Assembly (NCBI GenBank): GCA_026770615.1
Contig: MU631525.1
Location: 44,953-58,856, forward strand
Direction: 5' to 3'
DNA: 13,904 bases
Source: Pavlovales sp. CCMP2436
Taxonomy: Eukaryota; Haptophyta; Pavlovophyceae; Pavlovales
The notes beneath the pieces are model-generated. The model did not search any database. It was given only the letters and a program-made list of their open reading frames with translations, and was not told the DNA's origin. A program made the translations under genes and the position numbers. Shown here piece after piece: positions 7,274 through 13,904 of the stretch; within the stretch, counting starts at the first letter, position 1; the number at the start of each line of letters is the position of its first letter.

Positions 7274-10200
7274 TCAGCTCCGCGACAGGGAGCGCCAGGA
7301 ATCCGTCGACGAGCGCGAGGAATATGCCTCCGCAGCGCGCGCCTTAAACCTGCGCTCCATCCGCTCGTCGGCACGCTCGCTCGCGCGCTCCGTCGACAGC
7401 TCGCTCACCGCGCGCTCGCTCGAGACACCGCTGTGCGCCTCCCCAGCCGAGTAGCTGCCCGAGCTTCGCGCGGATCCCGCACCCACGCCTACCGCCTGAG
7501 TGCGTCTGGGTGCCCTGGCGGCCGCGGCGGCCCTCGCGTGCGAATGCACCTGCCATATCGGCAGCGGCGGCAGGCTCACAACCCGCTCGTCAGCTGCCGA
7601 CGGACCGAGTCCCCCGCCGCCGCGCCCGTAGTCGTCGCCGTCGTCCCCATCGCTCTCGTGCAGCTGCGCGTAGGCGCGCGCGCGAACACTTCGACCGAGC
7701 GCGTGCGCCGCCGTATCGAAGAGCGGCTGCGGCTGCGGCTTCGAGGCGCCGCTGCCGCTTGACTTGGCAGGGCGTAGACCGCCGCGAGGCGGAGGCGCCT
7801 CCACGTCCGCCTCGTCTTCGCCGCCCGCGACCCCGCGCCGGTCATCGCTGCCCCCACCGCCGCCGCCGCCGCCGCCGCCTGCTGCTCCGCCCGCGCGTCC
7901 GCCCGCGCGCTGCTTCCGCTCCTCGCCCCCGCGCCCGGTGCAGCGGCGCGCGCAGCGTAGCACGCACAGCGCCAACGCGAGGCACAGCGCACCGCGCACG
8001 AGGAGCGGCAGCGCCGCGACTGCCTGTGCGCGCACCCGCTCGCCCGCCATTGCCGCCGCGCTGCCCACGCGAGCAGGCGGCTCCACCGTCACGCGGAGCT
8101 CTACCCGCGACGCGGCGGGGGGGAGGGCGGCGGCCTCGCGCGTCCCTCCGCGCTGCGCTGCGTCGGCGGTCGCGAGCAGTGGGCTGGCCTCAAAGGTGCA
8201 AACGTCGGGGCCCGCGGTGGTGCTCGTGTACTCCGCCCTGGCCAGCAACGCGGCCGCCGCGGACGGCACGGCGGTGAAGGCGAGCGCGCCGTCGCTGCGG
8301 CCGTCGCCCAGCTCGAAGCGCACAGAGCCCTCGCCCAGCTCTCTCGGCGCGAGCGAGACGAACCCGCGCTCGCAGCGCGCGCGCACGCGCACGAGCGCCG
8401 CGTCGCCGTCCTCCGAGCCAAGCACGAGCAGCGGCAGCCGCGTCGGCGCGAGCGCGCGCGCACGCAGCGTCGTGCCTCCCGTCGCGACGAGGGTGGGCGC
8501 GTCGGGTCGGTTGACGACGACGAGAGCGTGCCGGCCCACTGCCGAACGTGCCGTAGCGGCGGTGGCGGTGCCGAGCGGCTGGGGTGCGTCGGAGAGGATC
8601 ACCCGGTACTCGATGCACTCGCCCTCGCCCTCCCCGCCTCCGCTGCGCGCACCCGCAGCTCGGCTGGGCACCCCGCCTGGCGCGAGAGGCCGGTCGAGCG
8701 GGTCGGCGGCGGGGCGGTTGAAGAAGCGCGCGGGCGGCACGTAGAGCAGCGCCTCGCCCAGCGGTATCCGGTCGCCCGCCCGCAGCGCGCGCCCGTCTGC
8801 CGCGGCAGCTGCGGGGGCTGCCGCAGCCTGCGCGCGCAGCAAGATGCCGCGCTCGGGCGCTCGCACGATCTCGATCTCGACAGCCACTCCGGCCGGCACC
8901 CGAGCCTGCGCCGCCAGCACAAGGTTGGCACTCCCGCCCTCCGCCAGCTCGCTCAGCCCGCCCAGCGCGCGCAGCGGGCTGAGCACCGCCAGGCCGACCG
9001 TGGCGGGCAGCGCCGAGCGGCCGCCGAGCGCGTCGCGGACCGTGAAGGACACCGAGTCGTTGCAGAGCGTCGCGCGACCGTCTAGCACGCCCGGGCACGC
9101 GGCGGACGGCTCGAACTCGTACTCGACGCACGCGCATTCTGGGCAGCCGCCCTTCGACCCCCTCCCTTCTCTCCCCGACTCCCACGCAGCATCTGCTCCC
9201 CCGCCGCCCCCGCCACCGCCGCCGCCGCGCACGCACACGCCGTTTGCGCCGACGAGCGCGCCGCCAACTGCAAGCGGTGGCACGTGGTTGGCGTGCAGGT
9301 CGGCCTCCGTCAAGATGGCGCCGTCCAGCAGACCCTCCGGCAGACGCGGGCCGGCCCCGGCGCCATCGGCAGCAGAGGCGGCAGGCGCGAGCCTGAGCCG
9401 CAGCTTGCCGAAGCGCGGCAGGCGCAGCAGCTCGGCGCGCAGCTCGCCCGCGTCGCCATCCACGTCCGTCCCCTCGAAGCGCAGCGCCACGGGCGCGTCT
9501 GTGCTGACGTCCAGCGCCACGCTCGTCGCGACGGGCGGGTCGTTCAATGGCGCAACGTGCACGCGCACTAGGCCGTCGCGCGGCGATCGGGCGCCGGACG
9601 GGTCAACTGCGGCGATTCCGAAGTGCGCGTAGGAGGAAGCACCGGCGCTGTGCTCGTTACGCGCGCCCACGAAGCCGACACGCGCGGGAGGGTCGAGGGC
9701 GTACGGCAGGTCTGCGGCGCACAGCGGTCGAGGCCTGACTGCGCCGCTCTCCTCTCCTCTGCTGCCCGCAGCAGCCCCGCCGCCCTCTGCAGAATAGAGG
9801 AGAGCGGCGCCCGCGGTGCCCGCGTCCCACAATGTACCGTGATCAGGCAGCGCGGTGATAAGCAGGCGCAGCCCCTCGCCTGCCTTGGCCGCGCCGTTCG
9901 AGAAGTAGGTCGTGTCGAAGCCGCCGTGCACCAGGGGCAGCAGCTCCATCTCGGTGAGCGCGTCCTCCGCAACCTCCCACTCCGCATCCGCCACCACCGG
10001 CACCGAGCGAGGCAGCGGTGCGCGCGCGCGCAAGCTGACGTCCGCGGCGCTCAGCGGGTCGGCGTAGAAGGCGAGGTAGAGCAGCTGCGCACCCGCTCTC
10101 TCTTCCGGACTCGCCTGCGCATTTGTAGATCGGTGGCCGGCGCCCGCTGCAGCCGCGGGGGGCGCACGGCCGCCGAGCGCGAAGCGCTGCTCCGCCTGCC

Positions 10201-10999
10201 AGCGCGACAACTCGGGGCGGATGACAAACGGCACCGGCAGCGCGTATTCCACCAGCCAGAGAGGCAGCTCGCGCGTGACTCTCGCGTCTAGCCGACTTCC
10301 GGGCTGCACGCGCGTCACGTACAGCCGCGCCTGCTCGCCGCTCGGCGCGACGAAGGCGATATGATAGAGGCTTCTCGGGTCCGCAAGCAGCTTGGACGTC
10401 GGCAGCTTGCTCACATGGCCGGCGAGCGGGTGGCCGGCGGCACGGGCGGCCACGCGGTAGCACTGTAGCGAGCCGTGCGCCGTCTCGTACGCGGCTGCCA
10501 CCTCGATCAACAGCTCCCCCTCTCGCTGCGTGAGGCGAAAGTTGCTCCCGCCGCCACACGCGCCGTCCGCAGCCGCCGTCCCGTCCCTCGGCTCGAGAGC
10601 TACGAGCGAGATCGCCCCCGCGCCGCCTTCGGCAGGCCGGAGCCAAAGCTCAAACGTGAAGCCACGCGCGGAGGTTCTGAGGCGCTCCGTCAGCTGCGCG
10701 CCCGCGCTGGTGGACGTGAGTGCGGGCCCGCCGGCCGCCGAGGCCATCAGGTTGACACCCACATGGTGCGGGCAGCGGCAGCTCCCGCCAGCGCACTCGA
10801 GCTGCGCGCCGGTGCGCGTGTCGACGAACGCGCCGCGTTCGCAGTCGCCCTGTGCGAACACGTACTCGAGCACCGGCTGTTCGGCCGCCAGGACGCTGCC
10901 CGCGAGCGCGAACAGCACCCAGACAGTTGCAGTCGCCCTGTGCGAACACGTGATCCGTCGCCGCAAGGGCGCCGCCCGCGAGAGCGAGTGCCCGAGCAT
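7274..10999 (-). CDS. Predicted single-pass cell-surface protein: LamG-like domain plus cadherin/Ig-like repeats
   Basis: About 1241 residues from the preferred ATG at 10999. The frame stays open upstream to an ATG at 11158, but those 53 extra codons fall in AT-richer, T-run DNA, and the inner ATG puts a signal peptide at the N-terminus (basic n-region with RRR, core VWVLFALAGSVLA, cleavage near AEQ). In the longer numbering: a LamG/concanavalin-like domain at ~165-380 (FTFELWLRP, NFRLTQREGELLIEV, LYHIAFVAPSGEQARLYV); cadherin/Ig-like repeats at ~390-540 (ending APLNDPP), 545-725, 733-885 and 890-1028; a membrane span at ~1046-1069 with Arg/Cys after it; and a ~225-residue cytoplasmic tail with poly-Gly, acidic and Ser/Arg-rich parts. 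Cysteine pairs (CAGGSCRC, CPECAC) fit an extracellular location. A role in carbohydrate or protein binding and adhesion is inferred. It ends in two consecutive TGA codons. There is no lesion in the frame. Confidence 0.8.
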   Translation of the reverse strand: MLGHSLSRAAPLRRRITCSHRATATVWVLFALAGSVLAAEQPVLEYVFAQGDCERGAFVDTRTGAQLECAGGSCRCPHHVGVNLMASAAGGPALTSTSAGAQLTERLRTSARGFTFELWLRPAEGGAGAISLVALEPRDGTAAADGACGGGSNFRLTQREGELLIEVAAAYETAHGSLQCYRVAARAAGHPLAGHVSKLPTSKLLADPRSLYHIAFVAPSGEQARLYVTRVQPGSRLDARVTRELPLWLVEYALPVPFVIRPELSRWQAEQRFALGGRAPPAAAAGAGHRSTNAQASPEERAGAQLLYLAFYADPLSAADVSLRARAPLPRSVPVVADAEWEVAEDALTEMELLPLVHGGFDTTYFSNGAAKAGEGLRLLITALPDHGTLWDAGTAGAALLYSAEGGGAAAGSRGEESGAVRPRPLCAADLPYALDPPARVGFVGARNEHSAGASSYAHFGIAAVDPSGARSPRDGLVRVHVAPLNDPPVATSVALDVSTDAPVALRFEGTDVDGDAGELRAELLRLPRFGKLRLRLAPAASAADGAGAGPRLPEGLLDGAILTEADLHANHVPPLAVGGALVGANGVCVRGGGGGGGGGGADAAWESGREGRGSKGGCPECACVEYEFEPSAACPGVLDGRATLCNDSVSFTVRDALGGRSALPATVGLAVLSPLRALGGLSELAEGGSANLVLAAQARVPAGVAVEIEIVRAPERGILLRAQAAAAPAAAAADGRALRAGDRIPLGEALLYVPPARFFNRPAADPLDRPLAPGGVPSRAAGARSGGGEGEGECIEYRVILSDAPQPLGTATAATARSAVGRHALVVVNRPDAPTLVATGGTTLRARALAPTRLPLLVLGSEDGDAALVRVRARCERGFVSLAPRELGEGSVRFELGDGRSDGALAFTAVPSAAAALLARAEYTSTTAGPDVCTFEASPLLATADAAQRGGTREAAALPPAASRVELRVTVEPPARVGSAAAMAGERVRAQAVAALPLLVRGALCLALALCVLRCARRCTGRGGEERKQRAGGRAGGAAGGGGGGGGGGSDDRRGVAGGEDEADVEAPPPRGGLRPAKSSGSGASKPQPQPLFDTAAHALGRSVRARAYAQLHESDGDDGDDYGRGGGGLGPSAADERVVSLPPLPIWQVHSHARAAAAARAPRRTQAVGVGAGSARSSGSYSAGEAHSGVSSERAVSELSTERASERADERMERRFKARAAEAYSSRSSTDSWRSLSRS
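7855..7879 (+). repeat. CCG/CGC trinucleotide tract coding poly-Gly
   Basis: Consecutive ccg units on the plus strand encode ten glycines in the cytoplasmic tail of the surface protein, just after the membrane span. A second such tract near 9200-9230 encodes another ten glycines inside the second cadherin-like repeat, next to a Cys. Both are likely length-variable. Confidence 0.8.
10841..10951 (-). repeat. Duplicated 23-bp segment at the signal-peptide end of the surface-protein gene
   Basis: gcagtcgccctgtgcgaacacgt occurs at 10841-10863 and, identically, at 10929-10951, 88 bp apart. Weaker similarity continues beyond each copy (gctgcccgcgag versus gccgcccgcgag). In the gene's frame the proximal copy encodes YVFAQGDC just after the signal peptide. 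In another frame the distal copy encodes HVFAQGDC after an Ala/Leu-rich start, so an 88-bp region including part of the signal peptide was duplicated. Confidence 0.85.
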
Positions 11000-11119
11000 C
11001 TCGCAGTCCGTCCAAACACTTTTTTTTCTGACGGTTTCACTTTTTTGGCCAAATTTTGGGGACCACTCTGGCAGACCCTGGCAGCAGCCCCGCCTCGAGG
11101 CACGGCGCGGCCGTGAGCC

Positions 11120-11166
11120 CCCACCGTGTGATGATTGCCCCTCGTGGACAAGAATCACACAGTGGG
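11120..11166. repeat. Imperfect hairpin spanning the outermost ATG of the surface-protein frame
   Basis: cccaccgtgtgat (11120-11132) pairs with atcacacagtggg (11154-11166) with one mismatch, leaving a 21-nt loop. The upstream in-frame ATG at 11158 lies inside the stem, another reason to doubt that this ATG is the usual start. Confidence 0.6.
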
Positions 11167-11734
11167 ATACAGGCTATCGTAGGTTATTTGTCTATTTATT
11201 ATGTGCTACAGGTGCGGCATGTAGCGGCTGTGCGCAGGCGAGCTACATCTTGAGACGAGCGAAACGTAGTAAAGGCCGATCAGCGCGCCAGTTGAGAGAC
11301 GTCGACTATCGTATGTTTGATCAGCCTCAGTGGTGGGGACGATATCCCTGTGCTCTGCAAAGGTCCCTTGATCCGAGTGTTCCTCAACACTTGGGTCCGG
11401 CGGAGACCTGTTAGGGGACGGACGTATTTCTAGATATTTATACACGCACGACTGGGATTCGAGGCACGGCGTGGAGACGGCCAGGTCCGCAAGAGATTAT
11501 TAATACCACCGCAGGTACTTCTATCGGGTCCGAAGGAAAACTGCCGATACATGGACGGGTTTGCCGATACGGGCGATAGATACGCTTGTTAGTTAACGTT
11601 AGATAACGTAGCTCTTCATCGGAGCAGGGCGCTCGATTTCTAAAAGCTGGGTTAGTTGTTGAGTAACTAGTACCTAACATCGGTATCTCAGTCAGCAAAA
11701 AATATGTATCATTTTCTTATTTAAAATCCCGTAA

Positions 11735-11835
11735 GCCGGTCTTCTTCTTCTCTCGATTATGTAGACCTATCATTTAGTCCTAGTTCTTGCAGCGCAAGTC
11801 GCCAACTAGTTGGTACGGATTGGTGCCCGTCTCGA
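11735..11835 (+). repeat. Dispersed repeat, second copy of the block at 723-779
   Basis: Three blocks are collinear with 723-779: gccggtctNcNtcttctctcga (20 of 22 bases), cttgcagcgcNagtcg, and ggtgcccgtc followed by ga. The copies differ by insertions between blocks (57 bp versus 101 bp). This shared order makes chance similarity unlikely; the family is unknown. Confidence 0.65.
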
Positions 11836-11938
11836 CCTGATAGCTAAGATCCTACAAGCGGTGCTAAAGTAATGAATTCTCGCACTCGCTTGCAGCAACT
11901 GAACTCCGCAATTATATCAGCCTGTTGTCTTTTTTAAA

Positions 11939-11960
11939 GAACGGCCCTCGGAGGCCGTTC
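11939..11960. repeat. GC-rich palindrome in AT-rich flanks
   Basis: gaacggcc and ggccgttc form a perfect 8-bp stem with a 6-nt loop. The flanks (cttttttaaa before, gaaataaaaaag after) could extend it imperfectly. It superficially resembles a bacterial terminator but lacks a proper T run on either strand, and the setting is eukaryotic. Confidence 0.55.
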
Positions 11961-12082
11961 GAATGAAATAAAAAAGTAAAATAGGCTGGCAATTAAATAT
12001 GCAAGCATCGAATATCGATACATGTTTGAATTGCTTGCGAGACGCGTGAAGTAATTCATATCTTGCATTAATATATTGACTG

Positions 12083-12197
12083 ATAGGGATTCAAGCTGGC
12101 GTCTGACTGTTCTGAATATATACTACTAATATGGACGACGCTATCATTTATATATACTACTAATAGGGATTCAAGCTGGCGTCTGACTGTTCTGAAT
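12083..12197 (+). repeat. Two 35-bp direct repeats 80 bp apart, with a shorter nested repeat
   Basis: The 35-bp sequence starting atagggattcaagctgg and ending gactgttctgaat is present at 12083-12117 and 12163-12197 without mismatch. Between them atatatactactaat occurs at 12116-12130 and 12150-12164. The second long copy ends where the downstream open frame begins, so it may mark a duplication or insertion boundary. Confidence 0.85.
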
Positions 12198-12321
12198 GTT
12201 GTGCTGGTCTGAGCGCTGCGTCGCCCATTGCCTGCTGCGTGCCTTAGTCGGCTGCGCTGGCTTGGGCGCCACCGCGCGTGCCGATGGGCGCGTATATGTG
12301 ATACAGGCTAGTGACGAATTA

Positions 12322-13904
12322 ATGGTTTTGACCGGCCGTTGGCCGATGGCCGACGCTGATTGGCGAGAGAGACAGTACTTGGGGGGGACCTCAGGGGCAC
12401 CGTTGGGTCGCCGCGCGTGGCCCACTATGTTGACAGCAGGATGTGACTCGGACAGCCAATGCAGCACCCGCATCGCGGCAATCCTCATGCTGGGCGAGAC
12501 GCTGCTCGAAGGGATGAAGGCGCTGGGCAGCTCGCGGCCCAGCTGAGCGAGACTGGGCAGCCGCCGAGAGGCGACGTGCGGCCGTCGAGAGAGCTGCCGC
12601 GGCGCGCCAACGAGATCGCCAAGCGTGATACGGCCCAGCTGAAGGACGGCTTCCAGCCTGCCTGCGCCCGACTCGACGAGCCACTGGAGGGGCAGAAGCC
12701 AAGCACGGGCGAGCTGCAGCCGAGCGTGCTGGCGCTGGGCGAGACACAGGGTACGTTGGACGAGCCGCCGACCCCGTCGCTCTGGATGGACAAGCCTAAA
12801 CCCGCCTTCAAGCCATTCTCGAAGGAGATGCCCCGGCCAGCGCCGACGCAGCAGTGCTGCGACCGCTGGCAAAGCCTACACTGCGTGTGTCGCCCAGTGC
12901 AGTCCGCACTACTGGGCGCGCCGCCGATGCCGGGCGCCATGACCAGCACGCCGAGCGCCACGGGCGGCGGGCCGGGCGTCGCGGCCAGCGCGCAGAGCGC
13001 CGTGGGCAGCGCGCCGGGCGCCGCGGCCGGCGCGCCGAGCGCTGCGGCCAGCACGCCGAGCGCCGAGGCCAGCGTGCCGAGCGCCGCGGCCGGAGCGCCG
13101 AGCGCCACGGTCGGCGCGCCGAGCGCCGCAGCCGGCGCACCAAGCGCCGCGGCTAGCGCGCTGAGTGCCGTGGGCAGCGAACCGGGCGCCGCGGTCGGCG
13201 CGCCGAGCGCCGCGGCAAGCGCGTCGAGCGCCATGGGCAACGCGCCTGGCGCCGCGGCCGGCGTGCCGAACGCCACTGCCAGCGCGCCGAGCGCCGCGGC
13301 TGGCGCGCCGAGCGCCGCGGTCAGTGCGCCGAGCGCCAAGGGCAGCGCGCCGAGCGCCAAGGGCAGCGCGCTGAGCCCAGCGGCTGGCAGCGCGCCTTCC
13401 GCTGGGCGGGTCGGCGCCCCTGCCAAAGGCCAAGGGCGATTGGCGCGCAACCTGGGGCTCCAACTTGCGTACAGGGCACAACTGCGGGCGCAGAGGAGTA
13501 CATGCCGCAAATCTACGCGCGCCGGCGACTCGGAGGGCTGGATTGTGGTCGGGCCCACGCCCTCGTCACTTGCGATCGAGGGCGCGATCTGACTCATCAA
13601 GGCTGCAATCGACCGCACAAACGCCAAGATTGCAGCTGAGGCCCAATCTGCTGCCAAAGCCGCCTCTGTCGCCGCCACCGAAGCTGCTGCTGCCAGCGCC
13701 GCAGACGCCGCTGCCGCCACCGCTGTGGTCGCATTTGCCGCCGCAGCCGCAGCAACCGCAGAGATGGTGAAGCTCGAGAGCGCGGTTGCTGCGGGTGCGT
13801 CCCCCTCCACCCTTGGTAAAGGCGGAGATGGGCACGGCCGCAAGCTCGGCGGCAGGCTCGGCGGCGGCCGGCACAGTGAGTTCGACGGAGGAGAGGCAGC
13901 GACA
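12322..13904 (+). pseudogene. Ala/Pro/Ser-rich repeat protein with helical N-terminal part; frameshifted, in-frame TGA, runs off the window
   Basis: I do not recognise this protein. From the ATG at 12322 (MVLTGRWPMADADW) the frame passes through IAAILMLGETLLEGMKALG, then ends at 12546. A second frame (stop at 13590-13592) takes over near 12525-12530 with QLAAQLSETGQ, continuing the same helical, coiled-coil-like pattern (NEIAKRDTAQLKDGF, LALGETQGTLDE), so a 1-bp deletion is likely there. Next come a Cys-containing linker and about 22 seven-residue repeats (12948-13412, type APSAAAG). A short C-terminal piece ends IEGAI, then TGA at 13590. The same frame continues open to the window end with an Ala-rich helix (DRTNAKIAAEAQSAAKAAS). 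Many Pro residues interrupt the supposed coiled coil, another sign of decay. The antisense strand is also open for 452 codons because both strands share wobble positions, so strand choice is not certain. The 5' boundary is unclear. Confidence 0.4.
12948..13412 (+). repeat. 21-bp tandem repeat, about 22 copies
   Basis: A near-consensus unit gcgccgagcgccgcggccggc is repeated in register from 12948 to about 13412, encoding seven-residue units APSAAAG/APSAAAS with variants. Blocks of several units recur (for example SAVGS followed by APGAAAG-like and APSAAAS-like units), showing higher-order duplication. One extra serine codon interrupts the last units. GC content is extreme. Confidence 0.9.

Larger units (their letters stand above)
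11000..12321. other. Non-coding region upstream of the surface-protein gene and the 12322 frame
   Basis: The two neighbouring genes point away from each other, so both promoters should lie here. No credible protein frame is seen. Contents: T-runs at 11020-11055 (probable 5' untranslated region), an imperfect hairpin at 11120-11166, a dispersed repeat at 11735-11835, a GC-rich palindrome at 11939-11960, and direct repeats at 12083-12197. An AT-rich stretch (tatttattatgtg near 11189) might serve as a promoter element for the minus-strand gene, but this is weak. TTG at 12196 opens the downstream frame further, but there is no ATG before 12322. Confidence 0.6.

Noticed and set aside
7433..10646. 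Many open frames of 100-350 codons overlapping the surface-protein gene
   Set aside because: They are low-complexity Arg/Ala/Pro shadows with no domains, while the annotated minus-strand frame has ordered domains, a signal peptide and a membrane span.
11939..11960. Rho-independent terminator
   Set aside because: There is no T run directly after the stem on either strand, and the genomic setting is eukaryotic.
13590..13592. Selenocysteine codon
   Set aside because: No redox-type context around the TGA, no recognised selenoprotein family, and no visible recoding element; the gene shows other signs of decay.
12485..13843. A 452-codon open frame on the minus strand
   Set aside because: It shares wobble positions with the plus-strand frame over a GC-rich repeat, which keeps it open automatically. 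The plus strand has more natural non-repeat segments. It is kept only as an alternative in the gene entry.

Overview
This looks like nuclear DNA of a microbial eukaryote, most plausibly a GC-rich unicellular alga such as a haptophyte; that assignment is inference. Reasons: there are no operons or bacterial gene spacing. GC-rich coding islands, almost always G or C at codon third positions, are separated by long, much AT-richer non-coding stretches. The gene families are eukaryotic (F-box plus ankyrin repeats of the HGCPWD type, armadillo-BTB-BACK, LamG plus cadherin-like repeats with a single membrane span). Microsatellites and degenerate repeats are abundant. No intron is needed for any of the genes, although one possible intron is discussed.

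Layout. 1-430: the broken tail of an open frame that may be the C-terminus of a retroelement protein (weak). 430-1630: non-coding, with a pair of ~62-bp inverted repeats facing each other across 0.9 kb and several copies of a short motif near cccNaggtNgggtatcacc. 1635-2714 (+): an F-box/ankyrin gene that is clearly broken, with a 1-bp frameshift, an in-frame TGA and a 29-bp tandem duplication, followed by an ankyrin scrap. 2870-3950: non-coding. 3952-5375 (-): an armadillo-repeat/BTB/BACK protein gene with one 1-bp lesion inside a 123-bp armadillo repeat. 5376-7273: non-coding, holding three 16-bp repeats, a 109-bp-arm foldback, several hairpins and a compound C33-(GC)12-(CT)27 microsatellite. 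7274-10999 (-): a large intact gene for a predicted secreted-then-anchored surface protein (signal peptide, LamG-like domain, about four cadherin/Ig-like repeats, one membrane span, low-complexity tail). 11000-12320: non-coding, with dispersed and direct repeats. 12322-13904 (+): a damaged, Ala/Pro/Ser-rich frame with a helical coiled-coil-like N-terminal part and about 22 copies of a 21-bp repeat; it runs off the window.

The genes do not form an obvious pathway. The F-box and BTB proteins belong to families that act as substrate adaptors of cullin ubiquitin ligases, but nothing here ties them together. The dominant theme is gene birth and decay by tandem duplication: three of the four recognisable genes carry frame-breaking lesions, and each lesion can be located by comparing internal repeat copies or by the reading frame of the protein family. 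I found no tRNA, rRNA, CRISPR array or intact transposase. I do not see a convincing new multi-gene system; the most original items are the surface protein and its duplicated signal-peptide region, the foldback element, and the triple non-B-DNA tract.
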